64,000 bases of DNA, from contig NZ_CP163302.1 in assembly GCF_041022165.1 (NCBI RefSeq), positions 3,038,001 through 3,102,000 of the forward strand, in the 5' to 3' direction. Position 1 is the first letter of the stretch; the number at the start of each line of letters is the position of its first letter. The notes under the pieces are model-generated. The model was not told the DNA's origin. It worked only from the letters and a program-made list of their open reading frames with translations, and searched no databases. This document shows, in pieces, positions 47,571-56,662 of the stretch. This DNA is from Sinomonas sp. P10A9 (GTDB lineage Bacteria; Actinomycetota; Actinomycetes; Actinomycetales; Micrococcaceae). Both the position numbers and the translations under genes were made by a program.

Positions 47571-48797
47571 TCAGCGCTCGAGGAGGAGGGCGTCGCCCTG
47601 TCCCCCGCCGCCGCAGAGCGCCACAGCGGCGCGGCCGGAACCGCGGCGGACGAGCTCGTGCACCGCGCTCACCACGACCCGCGCCCCCGAGGACCCGATC
47701 GGGTGCCCGATCGCGATCGCGCCGCCATTAACGTTCACGCGGTCCATCGGCACGCCGAGCAGCGCCGCGGAGTGGGCGGCAACGGTCGCAAACGCCTCGT
47801 TGATCTCCACGATGTCGAGATCCCCCGTCGTCCAGCCCTCGCGGGCCAGCGCCGCGGAGATGGCCTTGGCCGGCTTGTCCGGCAGGGTCGTGTCCGGTCC
47901 GGCGATCTGACCGTGCGAGCGCACGACGGCGAGCACCTCCAGCGCGCGCCGCTCGGCTTCCGCGCGGGTCGTCAGCACGAGGGCTGAGGCGCCGTCGGAG
48001 ATGGGCGAGGCGTTGCCTGCCGTGACGGTCCCGTCCGCGGAGAAGGCCGGTCGGAGCCGGGCGAGGGTCTCCGGGGTTGAGTCCGGGCGGATGCCCTCGT
48101 CCTCGGTGACCTCGAGCACCGCGCCCTTGCGCTGAGGGACCTTGACGGGCACGATCTCCTGGGCCCAAATCCCCGAGGCAAGCGCTGCCCCGGCGCGGAC
48201 GTGCGAGGCAGCAGCCACCGCGTCGGCCTCCTCGCGGGTCAGCCCGAGGGCCGCGTTGGCCTTGTCGGTCGCGAGGCCCATGGCCTCGTGGTCGAAGGCG
48301 TCGGTGAGTCCGTCATGGGCGGCGGAGTCGACGAGTTCGAGGGACCCGTACGCGGACCCCGAGCGCGTCCCGGAGAGCAGACGCGGCGCCTGGCTCATGG
48401 ACTCCTGCCCGCCCGCCACGACCACGGCCGCCTCGCCCAGCCGCAGCATGCGCGCGGCCTCGATGACCGCGGACAGCCCCGAGAGGCACACCTTGTTCAG
48501 CGTGATCGCGGGCGCCGTGAGCGGGATACCGGCGGCGACAGCGGTCTGCCGCGCCGGGTTCTGTCCGGCGCCGCCCTGGAGCACGTGGCCCATCACCACG
48601 GCGTCGACGTCCTCGGGAGCAAGCCCCGCGCGGCCGAGCGCGCCGGCGATCGCGGTGCCGCCGAGCTCGACGGCCGAGACTGCCGCGAGCTGCCCGAGCA
48701 GCTTGCCCTGCGGGGTGCGGGCCGCTCCGACAATGACAACGTCATCGGGACGCCCTCCGGAACGGGCTTCAGGGGAGGGGTTGTGGTTCTCGCTCAT
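47571..48797 (-). CDS. acetyl-CoA C-acyltransferase (thiolase)
   Basis: 408-residue thiolase, the last step of beta-oxidation (3-ketoacyl-CoA + CoA to acyl-CoA + acetyl-CoA). The nucleophile Cys is in LNKVCLSGLSAV; NEAFATVAAHS, GGAIAIGHPIGSSGAR and CGGGGQGDALLLER complete the active site. The start ATG 48797 overlaps the acyl-CoA ligase stop by four bases. It is a paralogue of the thiolase at 3475, here inside the fatty-acid degradation cluster. Confidence 0.95.
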   Translation of the reverse strand: MSENHNPSPEARSGGRPDDVVIVGAARTPQGKLLGQLAAVSAVELGGTAIAGALGRAGLAPEDVDAVVMGHVLQGGAGQNPARQTAVAAGIPLTAPAITLNKVCLSGLSAVIEAARMLRLGEAAVVVAGGQESMSQAPRLLSGTRSGSAYGSLELVDSAAHDGLTDAFDHEAMGLATDKANAALGLTREEADAVAAASHVRAGAALASGIWAQEIVPVKVPQRKGAVLEVTEDEGIRPDSTPETLARLRPAFSADGTVTAGNASPISDGASALVLTTRAEAERRALEVLAVVRSHGQIAGPDTTLPDKPAKAISAALAREGWTTGDLDIVEINEAFATVAAHSAALLGVPMDRVNVNGGAIAIGHPIGSSGARVVVSAVHELVRRGSGRAAVALCGGGGQGDALLLER

Positions 48798-50473
48798 CGT
48801 GCTCCTTCCGCCGCGAGCGCCGCGAGGGCGCGCAGCTCATGCTTGAGGGTTTTGCCCGTGGAAGTCTTGGGCAGCTCGTCGGTGAAGTGGATCTCGCGCG
48901 GGACCTTGAACCCCGCGATCAGCCCACGCACGTGCGCGGCGAGCTCTTCGGCCGCCAGGTCCGAGGCTCGGGCCCGCACCACGAACGCGACCGGCCGCTC
49001 GCCCCAGCGCTCGTCCGGCACACCGATCACGGCGACGTCGAGCACGTCGGGGTGCGAGACGATGGCCTGCTCGACCTCGATCGTCGAGATGTTCTCGCCG
49101 CCCGAGATGACGATGTCCTTGGCCCGATCCTTGAGCTGGATGTATCCGTCCGGGTGCATGACGCCGAGGTCACCCGTATGGAACCAGCCGCCGGCAAACG
49201 CGCGCTCGGTGGCTTCGGGGTCCCGGTAGTAGCCGAGCATGACGTTGTTGCCGCGCAGGACGATCTCGCCGATAGCCTCGCCGTCGGCAGGGACGTCGAC
49301 CAGGTCGCCGACCGTGCCGATTTCCACGATGCGCGCCGTCTCGGCCTGCACCATGCCCACCCCCTGGCGGGACAGTTTGGCGGCCCGCTCGTCCGCGGAC
49401 AGGGAATCCCACGCGGGCTGGTATTCGCAGATCGTATACGGCCCGTAGACCTCGGTGAGGCCGTAGACGTGCACCACCGTCACGCCGAGGTCGCTGAGTC
49501 TGCGGATGATCGTGGGCGACGGGGGCGCGCCCGCCGTCGTGATCTTGAGCGGGGCGGCGGCGCCCTGTGCCGTCAGCGTGTGGGCCTGCTCCGCGTCCGC
49601 GATGATCGAGCACACGGTGGGCGCCCCGCACAGGTGGGTCACGCCGTCGTCGAGCGCGGCCCACACCGCGTCCGCGCGGACGGCCCGCAGGCACACGTGC
49701 GTGCCGGCAGCCGCGGTGACAGCCCAGGGCGTGCACCAGCCGTTGCAGTGGAACATCGGCAGGGTCCACAGGTAGCGCGTGTCGCCGTCGAAGCCCTGGT
49801 GGTGAGACTCGCCGAGCGCGTTGAGGTACGCGCCGCGGTGCGAGTAGAGCACGCCCTTGGGCTTGCCGGTGGTCCCTGACGTGTAGTTGAGCGTGATGGG
49901 CGTCTGCTCGTCGTCGACGCCCCAGACCAGGTCCGGCCCATCGGGCGCGCCCGTGAGCAGGTCGGCGTACAGCTCGCGCTGTCCGTGCTCCGCCCCGCGC
50001 ACGACGGCGCCCGAGGCCTCGCGCGCACCCGTCGGCGCGGCATCGCGCGCCTCGGAATCGGGCACCACGATGACCGGCACCTCGGCGGCGGCCCCGCCCA
50101 GGTCCGCGACGCCGTCGACCGTTGCCAGCAGCTCGGCGTCGGCGAACAGCAGCGCGGCCTCGGAGTGCTCGAGGATGTACTTCACCTCGTGGGCCGCGAG
50201 GCGCGTGTTGAGGGCAACCAGGACCCCGCCCGCGAGCGGGACCGCGAAGTGGGCGATGAGCAGCTCGGGGACGTTGGGCGCGAGGAAGGCCACCCGGTCC
50301 CCGGGCTTGATCCTGGCGGCGAGGGCCTTCGCGAGCCGCTGCGCCTCGGCGCCGAATTCGGCGTAGGTGTAGCGGCGGGCGCCGTGCTCGATCGCGGTCT
50401 TGTCCGGAAGGACGGCCGCCGAGCGCTCGAGGAAGCGCAGGGGGCTCAGCGGAGTGTGGTTCGCAGCGTGCAT
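48794..50473 (-). CDS. AMP-dependent acyl-CoA synthetase
   Basis: 559 residues: activates a fatty (or aromatic) acid with ATP and CoA. The A3 motif TSGTTGKPKGVLYSHRG binds the phosphates, and YGLTEVYGPYTICE and GWFHTGDLGVMHPDGYIQLKDRAKD are A5/A7-A8. The C-terminal Lys motif is in PKTSTGKTLKHEL. A variable insert near residue 140-165 (GARDAAP-like loop) has a copy of the dispersed 11-mer (50000-50010) in another frame. Start ATG 50473. Chain length unknown. Confidence 0.94.
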   Translation of the reverse strand: MHAANHTPLSPLRFLERSAAVLPDKTAIEHGARRYTYAEFGAEAQRLAKALAARIKPGDRVAFLAPNVPELLIAHFAVPLAGGVLVALNTRLAAHEVKYILEHSEAALLFADAELLATVDGVADLGGAAAEVPVIVVPDSEARDAAPTGAREASGAVVRGAEHGQRELYADLLTGAPDGPDLVWGVDDEQTPITLNYTSGTTGKPKGVLYSHRGAYLNALGESHHQGFDGDTRYLWTLPMFHCNGWCTPWAVTAAAGTHVCLRAVRADAVWAALDDGVTHLCGAPTVCSIIADAEQAHTLTAQGAAAPLKITTAGAPPSPTIIRRLSDLGVTVVHVYGLTEVYGPYTICEYQPAWDSLSADERAAKLSRQGVGMVQAETARIVEIGTVGDLVDVPADGEAIGEIVLRGNNVMLGYYRDPEATERAFAGGWFHTGDLGVMHPDGYIQLKDRAKDIVISGGENISTIEVEQAIVSHPDVLDVAVIGVPDERWGERPVAFVVRARASDLAAEELAAHVRGLIAGFKVPREIHFTDELPKTSTGKTLKHELRALAALAAEGAR

Positions 50474-50482
50474 CGGTTCCCC

Positions 50483-51664
50483 CTAGGCGAAGGCGCCGAC
50501 GCCGGTCACGTCGCGGCCGATCAGCAGGGCCTGGACGCTCTCGGTGCCCTCGTAGGTGTGGATGGACTCGATGTCCATCATGTGCCGGATGACGTGGTTC
50601 TCGAGCAGGATGCCGTTGCCGCCGAGCAGGTCCCGGGCCGTGGTGGCGATGAAGCGGGCCTTGCGCGTGTTGTGGTACTTGGCCATGGACGCCTGTGTGG
50701 GCCGCATGGTCCCGGCCGCATCGAGCCCCGCGAGGTGGATGCAGTGCAGCTGCATGCTCGTGAGCTCGGCCAGCATCTGGGAGAGGCGGTCCTGCACGAG
50801 CTGGAACTTGGCCAGCGGCTTGCCGAACTGGGTCCGCTGGTTCGCGTAGTTCACGGCGGCCTCGTAGCACGCGGTGGCGTGTCCGAGCGCGCTCCACGCG
50901 ACGCCGAGGCGGGTCGCGACGAGGACCGCCGACGTGTCCTTGAACGTCTTCGAGCCCGGGAGCACGTTCTCGGCGGGAATCCGCGCGTCGGTGAGGCGTA
51001 TGCGGGCCTGGTGGATCGCACGCAGCGAGCCCTTGCCCTCGATGACCTCGGCGTCGTAGCCCTCGGTGTCCTGCTCGATCAGGAAGCCGCGGACGTTGCC
51101 TTCCTCATCGCGGGCCCACACGACGGTCACGCCGCCCGAGGCGCCGTTGCCGATCCACTTCTTCTCGCCGTTGAGGACCCAGTGGTCGCCGTCGCGGCGG
51201 GCCGTGGTCTCAAGGCTGACCGAGTCGGAACCGTGGTCCGGCTCGGTCAGTGCGAACGAGCCGAGTTCCTCGCCGCGGGCGAGCGGGCCGAGCCATCGCT
51301 CCTTCTGCTCGTCGGAGCCGTGGAACGCGATCGAGCGAAGCGCGAGGCCGCCCTGGACCGCCACGACGGTGCCCAGCGAGCCGTCGCCGCGGGAGATCTC
51401 CATGTTGACCAGGCCCGCGGCGAGGGGGCTCATCGGCTCCAGGCCGGGTACCTCGATGCCGTCCGCGAGGAGGTTGAGTTCCCCCATGCGCTTGGCCAGG
51501 TGCAGCGGGTACTCGGCCCGGTCCCAATACTCGTTCATCTGCGGCAGTGCCTCGTCGATGAACGCGCGGGCGCGGTCCCAGTGGGCGCGGTCCTCGGCCG
51601 GGATGCCGGCGAAGACGGCATAGTAGTCGGTGTCGAGGGCCTCGGAGACGTCGTAGTCAGGCAT
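50483..51664 (-). CDS. acyl-CoA dehydrogenase (glutaryl-CoA dehydrogenase-like)
   Basis: 393-residue FAD enzyme that introduces the first double bond. The N-terminal helices, the flavin-binding FALTEPDHGSDSVSLET and GEKKWIGNGASGG, and the C-terminal helix bundle with the catalytic Glu in IESIHTYEGTESVQALLIG are present. The sequence is nearest the glutaryl-CoA dehydrogenase branch (YEGT motif), so glutaryl-CoA is possible, but the operon context favours a straight-chain substrate. The start is ATG 51664 after AAGGAA. Confidence 0.92.
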   Translation of the reverse strand: MPDYDVSEALDTDYYAVFAGIPAEDRAHWDRARAFIDEALPQMNEYWDRAEYPLHLAKRMGELNLLADGIEVPGLEPMSPLAAGLVNMEISRGDGSLGTVVAVQGGLALRSIAFHGSDEQKERWLGPLARGEELGSFALTEPDHGSDSVSLETTARRDGDHWVLNGEKKWIGNGASGGVTVVWARDEEGNVRGFLIEQDTEGYDAEVIEGKGSLRAIHQARIRLTDARIPAENVLPGSKTFKDTSAVLVATRLGVAWSALGHATACYEAAVNYANQRTQFGKPLAKFQLVQDRLSQMLAELTSMQLHCIHLAGLDAAGTMRPTQASMAKYHNTRKARFIATTARDLLGGNGILLENHVIRHMMDIESIHTYEGTESVQALLIGRDVTGVGAFA

Positions 51665-51689
51665 GCGGTTTCCTTACGGGCTGGGCGGG

Positions 51690-52862
51690 TTAGCGGGCCA
51701 GGAGCGGGGTGATCCCGCCGGCAGGGTAGTTGGCGCCGAGGACCATGCAGCGGTCGATATCCTCGGCGGAGGCGACGACTCCCTCAGCGAGCATGATCTC
51801 GACCTCCTCGGCGAGAGCAGCGCGGACGCGCTCGAGGACCTGTGCCGGATCGGCGGGGGTGGCGTCCGCCGTCCCGGCCAGCTGCGGAAGGAGGGAGGCC
51901 GCGTCGGGTGACAGGCCGTCGTCGTCCGCAAGCAGGCGCCGAACGCCGGACTCCGCCGCGGCGGCGAGCCACGGGGAGAGCGGGAAGCGCTCGGGGTAGG
52001 CCCGGTGCATCGTGGCACAGATGTGCTGCTGAACCGCGGTGCCGATGTAGTCGATGAGCGTCAGCGGGGTCATGGGGAGGTTCCACGGGGCGAGGGCGCG
52101 GTCGACGGCGAGTGGGTCCCCTCCCGCGGCGGCCGTCGCCTCGATCTCACCCAGGATCTCGGCGAAGAGGCGCGTGAGGATCCGGTTCACCACGAACCCG
52201 GGGGCATCCGCGACCGGAACGGCCGTCTTGCCGAGCGCCGCGGCGAGGTCCGCGGCGGCGGCCATGGCCGCATCCGACGCGACGGGGGTCCGGACCAGCT
52301 CGAGGAGCGGCAGGACCGCGACGGGGTTGAAGAAGTGGAAGCCGACAACTCGCTCGGGATGCGCGAGGCCCTCGGCCATGGCCTCGACCGAGAGCGAAGA
52401 CGTGTTGGTCAGCAGGAGCGCGTCGGGTGCGATGGCGGCCTCGGCCGCAGCGAAGACCTGTCGCTTGACGCCCAGTTCCTCGAACACGGCCTCGATGACG
52501 GCGCCGCAGCCCGCGAAGTCGGCGGGATCGGTCGTGCCGGTGATGAGGCCCGCGATCTCCTCGGCCTCGCCGCGCGCGAGGCGGCCCTTGGCCTCGGCGC
52601 GCTCGAGCTTCGCACGGATGCCGGTGAGGGCAGCGTCGACGCGCTCGGGAGAGAGGTCGCTCATCGTGACGGGGAGTCGGAGCTGCTGGGCGAAGAGGGT
52701 CGCGAGCTGGCTGGCCATGAGGCCTGCACCGATCACGCCGATCGCCGAGACCCGGCGGGCGCCGAGCTCGGCGGACGACGGCGCGGGGCTGGCTTGGGTA
52801 GGGGCGTCGGTCTCGACGGGGGCGAGGCCAGCAGTGGACACAGCGTCGGTGATGTGGGGCAC
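51690..52862 (-). CDS. 3-hydroxyacyl-CoA dehydrogenase
   Basis: 390-residue NAD enzyme of beta-oxidation (3-hydroxyacyl-CoA to 3-ketoacyl-CoA). The Rossmann motif is VIGAGLMASQLATLFAQ (Ala where Gly is common). The catalytic His lies in VVGFHFFNPVAVLPLLELV, with downstream NTSSLSVEAM and DAPGFVVNRILTRLFAEI. The C-terminal domain is duplicated as in the family. No enoyl-CoA hydratase is fused or adjacent. The start is GTG 52862, with no ribosome binding site and an operator-like sequence immediately upstream. Confidence 0.93.
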   Translation of the reverse strand: MPHITDAVSTAGLAPVETDAPTQASPAPSSAELGARRVSAIGVIGAGLMASQLATLFAQQLRLPVTMSDLSPERVDAALTGIRAKLERAEAKGRLARGEAEEIAGLITGTTDPADFAGCGAVIEAVFEELGVKRQVFAAAEAAIAPDALLLTNTSSLSVEAMAEGLAHPERVVGFHFFNPVAVLPLLELVRTPVASDAAMAAAADLAAALGKTAVPVADAPGFVVNRILTRLFAEILGEIEATAAAGGDPLAVDRALAPWNLPMTPLTLIDYIGTAVQQHICATMHRAYPERFPLSPWLAAAAESGVRRLLADDDGLSPDAASLLPQLAGTADATPADPAQVLERVRAALAEEVEIMLAEGVVASAEDIDRCMVLGANYPAGGITPLLAR

Positions 52863-52871
52863 ACACCAGAT

Positions 52872-52905
52872 GTATCGTGAAACTGAGTCTCAGGTCAAGT
52901 GATAC
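52872..52905. promoter_or_regulatory. putative TetR operator
   Basis: CTGAG-T-CTCAG (52883-52893) is nested inside GTATC (52872-52876) and GATAC (52901-52905), just upstream of the 3-hydroxyacyl-CoA dehydrogenase and downstream of the TetR gene. A dyad of this shape is a typical TetR target; the adjacent regulator probably binds it. Confidence 0.5.
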
Positions 52906-52949
52906 GGAGTGTCAGACCTCGATGGACCCGCCAACCGCCGTCCGGTCAG

Positions 52950-53654
52950 TCAGCCGCGCCGCTCGAGGGTCTCCCCGATCCTCCGTGCGATGTCTTCCGG
53001 CATGGCCGAGCGTGGGAAGACCGCGACCACGATGTCATCGGGGCTGGAACCCGGACGGCCGCTGCCCGCGCCCGAGGCGACGGGGCCGGCGTCGTGCGCG
53101 ACGCCGTAGAGCCGGCGGACGGCGTCGAGCTCGTCCCGCAGCCTGGCGGCGTCGAACCCGGCCTCGCCGCGCATTAGCCCACGGAGGCAGTAGTTGTGGG
53201 TCGCGATGACGGTCGACGCGAAACGGACGGCATCGAGGGCGGCAATGCCCGGCACGGTGTCGCGGAGGTAGCGCTGGAACAGCCGCTCGTAGCGGAAGGT
53301 CGTGACGAGCTCCTTGTCCCGCAGACCGGGCTCGCGGTTGACCACTTGGTAGCGCAGTTGTGCCAGATCGCCAAGGCCCTCGAAGTGCGCGAACACGAGC
53401 TCGGCGGCGCGGCACACCGCCTTCCACGGGTCCTCGTGCGGTTCGGCGAGGAACGCCTGCGCCTGCTCGAGGAGGGTGTCGTGATCGGCGAAGACCACAT
53501 CCTCCTTGGAGCGGAACTGGCGGAAGAAGGTGCTGCGGGAGAGACCTGCTGCGGCGGCGATCTGGTCCGCGCTCGTTCCCTCGTAGCCATGTTCGGCGTA
53601 AAGGCGCACCGCGGCCGCGGCGACCTCCTGGCGGAAGCGGGCCTGCTCGATCAC
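52950..53654 (-). CDS. TetR-family regulator of the fatty-acid cluster
   Basis: 234 residues. The N-terminal HTH (about 10-50) is clear: AAAVRLYAEHGYEGTSADQI and AAAAGLSRSTFFRQFRSKED. The C-terminal ligand domain is longer than usual and ends with a Gly/Ser/Pro-rich stretch and a short helix. It is the probable repressor of the beta-oxidation genes downstream, with acyl-CoA as inducer (inference from context). The start GTG 53654 overlaps the murB stop by four bases. Confidence 0.85.
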   Translation of the reverse strand: MIEQARFRQEVAAAAVRLYAEHGYEGTSADQIAAAAGLSRSTFFRQFRSKEDVVFADHDTLLEQAQAFLAEPHEDPWKAVCRAAELVFAHFEGLGDLAQLRYQVVNREPGLRDKELVTTFRYERLFQRYLRDTVPGIAALDAVRFASTVIATHNYCLRGLMRGEAGFDAARLRDELDAVRRLYGVAHDAGPVASGAGSGRPGSSPDDIVVAVFPRSAMPEDIARRIGETLERRG

Positions 53655-54715
53655 AGCTCGAGCCCGATGAGCAGCGGCTCATTGTGCAGTTCGATTCCGA
53701 ACCGGGCCTTGACCCCGTCCCGCACCTCGCGCGCTAGGGCGAGGAGGTCCTTCGCGGTGGCGTCACCGCGGTTCGTCAGGGCGAGGGTGTGCTTCGTGGA
53801 CAGGGAGGCGCGTCCGCCCGCGACGCTGCCCGGCTCGAGGCCGTAGCCCTTCGGGAACCCCGCACGGTCGATGAGCCACGCGGCGGAGGTCTTCACGAGC
53901 CCGTCCCCCGCCGGGTACCGGGGGGCGTCCTCGGGGAGGGATGCGGCGACGGTGTCCGTCAGCACGGGGTTCGTGAAGAAGGAGCCCGTTGAGTACGTGT
54001 CCCGGTCTCCGCGGTCCAGGACCATGCCCTTTGACGCACGCAGCCGCAGGACCTCGCGGCGCACGTCCGTCGCATAGGCACGCTGGCCCTGCTCGACGCC
54101 GAGGGCCCGTGCAAGCTCGGCGTACCGCACCGGGGCGCTCATGCGGCCCAGCGCGAGCTGGAACTCGACTGTGAGCACCACATAGCGAGGCGATCCGTTG
54201 ACCGTGGTCTGCTTGAGCAGCGAGTCGCGGTAGGCGAACTTCAGCTCTGAGGGGACGAAGGTCCTCACGGCGCCTGCCTCGCGGTCCCACGCGCGGACCT
54301 GCCAGATGGTCTGCGAGACATCCTGGCCGTAGGCACCGACATTCTGCACGGGCGTGGCGCCCGTCGAGCCGGGGATGCCGGAGAGGGCCTCGACCCCGCT
54401 GAACGCGTGGTGCACGGCGTGGTCCACGAACGCATCCCACGGATGCCCGGCCTGGACCTGGACTGAGACCCCGCCGCACGAGTCGGCCGAGTTCACGGCG
54501 AGTCCCTCAGAGGCGATCTTCAGGACGGTGCCGTGGTAGCCGTCGTCGGACACGACGAGGTTCGAGCCGCCGGCAATGATCAGCAGCGGTTCGCCCGCCG
54601 TGTCCGCGGTGCGGACGGCATCGATGATCTCGGCCTCGGTGCGGGCCACCTCGAAGCGGGCCGCGGGGCCGCCCACGGCGGAGGTGGTCAGGGAGGACAG
54701 GAGGGTCGGGCTCAC
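53651..54715 (-). CDS. murB: UDP-N-acetylenolpyruvoylglucosamine reductase
   Basis: 354-residue FAD enzyme that makes UDP-MurNAc for peptidoglycan. The FAD-binding segment is IIAGGSNLVVSDDGYHG, and PGSTGATPVQNVGAYGQDV and the catalytic Ser in STGSFFTNPVL are present, as is the terminal LTNRGDATAKDLLALA. The start is GTG 54715. It lies below hadA-hadB and an MFS gene in a conserved actinobacterial neighbourhood, with the 54738-54865 repeat array just upstream. Confidence 0.96.
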   Translation of the reverse strand: MSPTLLSSLTTSAVGGPAARFEVARTEAEIIDAVRTADTAGEPLLIIAGGSNLVVSDDGYHGTVLKIASEGLAVNSADSCGGVSVQVQAGHPWDAFVDHAVHHAFSGVEALSGIPGSTGATPVQNVGAYGQDVSQTIWQVRAWDREAGAVRTFVPSELKFAYRDSLLKQTTVNGSPRYVVLTVEFQLALGRMSAPVRYAELARALGVEQGQRAYATDVRREVLRLRASKGMVLDRGDRDTYSTGSFFTNPVLTDTVAASLPEDAPRYPAGDGLVKTSAAWLIDRAGFPKGYGLEPGSVAGGRASLSTKHTLALTNRGDATAKDLLALAREVRDGVKARFGIELHNEPLLIGLEL

Positions 54716-54737
54716 CCGACAAGCTTAGCCGCGCCCC

Positions 54738-54865
54738 GTTGTGGGGTCTCTGGCGGCGCCTTGTGGGGTCTCTGGCGGCGCCTTGTGGGGTCCCAAGGGG
54801 CGCCAGAGACCCCACAACGGGTCGCCAGAGACCCCACAACTCACGGCCAGAGACCCCTCAACGGG
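54738..54865. repeat. 22-bp direct and inverted array upstream of murB
   Basis: Two and a half direct units of TTGTGGGGTCTCTGGCGGCGCC (from 54738) are followed by three inverted units (GGCGCCAGAGACCCCACAA and two variants) up to 54865, so the whole gap between the MFS gene and murB can fold on itself. It may end the MFS transcript, but the direct copies suggest repeat proliferation. Confidence 0.92.
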
Positions 54866-54879
54866 CGGTGGCGGCGGGG

Positions 54880-56193
54880 TCAGGCCGATACGGCGCTGAC
54901 GGTGATACCGGGCCGGCGGGCAGCCTGGCCCGCGAGGACCAGGCTCACGAGCACGAATACCAGCACCGTCAGGAGCGAGTAGCGCACCCCCGTGAATTCG
55001 GCAACGAACCCCAGCAGCGGGGGCCCGCAGAGGAACGCGCCATAGCCGATGGTCGAGACGACCGAGACACGCGCCGCGGCGTGCATGGGATCGTCGGCCG
55101 CGGCGGACATGCCCACCGGGAAGCCGAGAGAAGCGCCGAGGCCCCACACGACGAGGCCCACGAACGCGAGCCAGAGCGTCGGCGCGAGCACGAACAGTGC
55201 GAGGCCCACGAGCGCGAGGATCCCACAGGCCCGCAGCGCGGGCACCCGGCCGTGCCGGTTCAGGACGGGTGTGCCGAGGAACCGGCCCACGGCCATGGCC
55301 ACCACGAACACGCTGTAGCCGGTTGCGCCGAGTGCCTGGGTGACGCCGTAGCCGTCCGCGAGCGCGAGCGCGACCCAGTCCCCCGCCGCGCCCTCCGCCA
55401 ACGCGAGTCCCAGCACCATGACACCGAGCAGCACGGTGCGCCGGTCCCTCCACGCGGCCGCAACCTGGGCACGGCCGCCCGCGGCGTGCACGCCTTCCGC
55501 GGCCTGCACGCCTTCGTCTGGCGCGGCGAGCACGGACGACGGCGCGGCGTCCCCGGCGGCGGCCAGCCCGCCGTCGTGCGCCGCGCGGGACGTGGGCGCG
55601 GCGTCCGCGCGCAGGAATGTCCCTGCCGTGACGACAGCGACGGCAACGATCAGGCCCGCGACCCCCAGATGCCATGCGAGCGGCACGGCCGCAGCGGCGG
55701 CCCATGCCCCCACGACGGCGCCCAGCACCGTGCCGATGCTGAACGCGCCATGCAGCCTGGGCATGATGAACCTCCGCAGAGCCCGCTCGACGGCCGCACC
55801 CTCGACGTTCGAGGCCGTGTTCCAGCTCGCCGTCCCGAGTCCGATGACCGCGAAGCCGACGGCAGCCGCGATGGGCGAGCGGGCCACGCTCGCGCCGAGC
55901 CCCAGCAGGACGAGGCCCGCACCCACGAGGAGGGAGCCGGCCTGGATGGTTCGCGCGGAGCCGAGGCGGATCACGATGAGCCCCGAGGCCGAGACCGACG
56001 CGAACGAGGCGAGCGTCATGCACAGCAGGAGAAGGCCGACGCCGCCGGGCGTGAGGCCCAGATCCTCCTTCAGGGCAGGGACGCGCGATACCCAGCTCGA
56101 GAAGGCGATGCCGCTCGCGCCGTACGCTGCAACGACGGCGAGGCGCCAGCGCCGCACCTCCGGGGACGGGGCAAGAGCGGGGGTCCGGGACAC
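54880..56193 (-). CDS. MFS transporter (unknown substrate)
   Basis: 437 residues, 12 predicted membrane helices. The pattern is that of a sugar/drug-type major facilitator but without a diagnostic motif. The loop between helices 6 and 7 (about residues 195-245) is Ala/Gly-rich and is the part that carries the dispersed 11-mer (55569-55579) and an inverted near-copy. The start is GTG 56193, 7 bases after hadB. It interrupts the hadB-murB order usual in relatives. Confidence 0.85.
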   Translation of the reverse strand: MSRTPALAPSPEVRRWRLAVVAAYGASGIAFSSWVSRVPALKEDLGLTPGGVGLLLLCMTLASFASVSASGLIVIRLGSARTIQAGSLLVGAGLVLLGLGASVARSPIAAAVGFAVIGLGTASWNTASNVEGAAVERALRRFIMPRLHGAFSIGTVLGAVVGAWAAAAAVPLAWHLGVAGLIVAVAVVTAGTFLRADAAPTSRAAHDGGLAAAGDAAPSSVLAAPDEGVQAAEGVHAAGGRAQVAAAWRDRRTVLLGVMVLGLALAEGAAGDWVALALADGYGVTQALGATGYSVFVVAMAVGRFLGTPVLNRHGRVPALRACGILALVGLALFVLAPTLWLAFVGLVVWGLGASLGFPVGMSAAADDPMHAAARVSVVSTIGYGAFLCGPPLLGFVAEFTGVRYSLLTVLVFVLVSLVLAGQAARRPGITVSAVSA

Positions 56194-56200
56194 GCCGCGC

Positions 56201-56662
56201 TCAGGCGAGCCGGACGAGCGCCTGCGCCTTGGTCAGCACGCGCTGGCCGGCCGCGGTCACCATGAGGTCGATGCGGGCGGTGCGGGCCTCGGGATCGAGC
56301 GCCCCGACAGTGCCGACTACCTCGAGGACGGCGCCGGGATCATCCGTGCCCGTTGTGTCGGCCACGGGAACGGGCTTCGTGAAGCGCGTCTGGTAGTCGA
56401 GGACGGCGCCGGGATCGCCGGCCCAGTCAGTGACGAGCTGGACGGCCGCGCCCATCGTGAACATGCCGTGCGCGATCACGCCGGGCAGCTCGACGGAGAC
56501 GGCGAAGTCGTTGTTCCAGTGGATCGGATTGAAATCGCCCGAGGCACCGGCGTATTTCACGAGGTCGGCGCGCGTCACCGCGATCTCGCGGCGGCCGATC
56601 TCGAGGCCCGTCTCAAGCTGGTCGAAGACAGGCATGACGGCGGTGCTGTTCTCTGCGCTCAC
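56201..56662 (-). CDS. hadB: MaoC-like hydratase (HadB-like)
   Basis: 153-residue hot-dog fold with the hydratase-2 motif: GDFNPIHWNNDFAVSVELPG with the catalytic Asp and His, then IAHGMFTMGAAVQL. It is the catalytic subunit of a (3R)-hydroxyacyl-ACP dehydratase heterodimer. ATG 56662 overlaps the hadA stop by four bases. The HadAB name is based on homology and the neighbouring murB; the chain-length substrate and whether mycolates or ordinary fatty acids are made are not shown by sequence. Confidence 0.85.
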   Translation of the reverse strand: MSAENSTAVMPVFDQLETGLEIGRREIAVTRADLVKYAGASGDFNPIHWNNDFAVSVELPGVIAHGMFTMGAAVQLVTDWAGDPGAVLDYQTRFTKPVPVADTTGTDDPGAVLEVVGTVGALDPEARTARIDLMVTAAGQRVLTKAQALVRLA

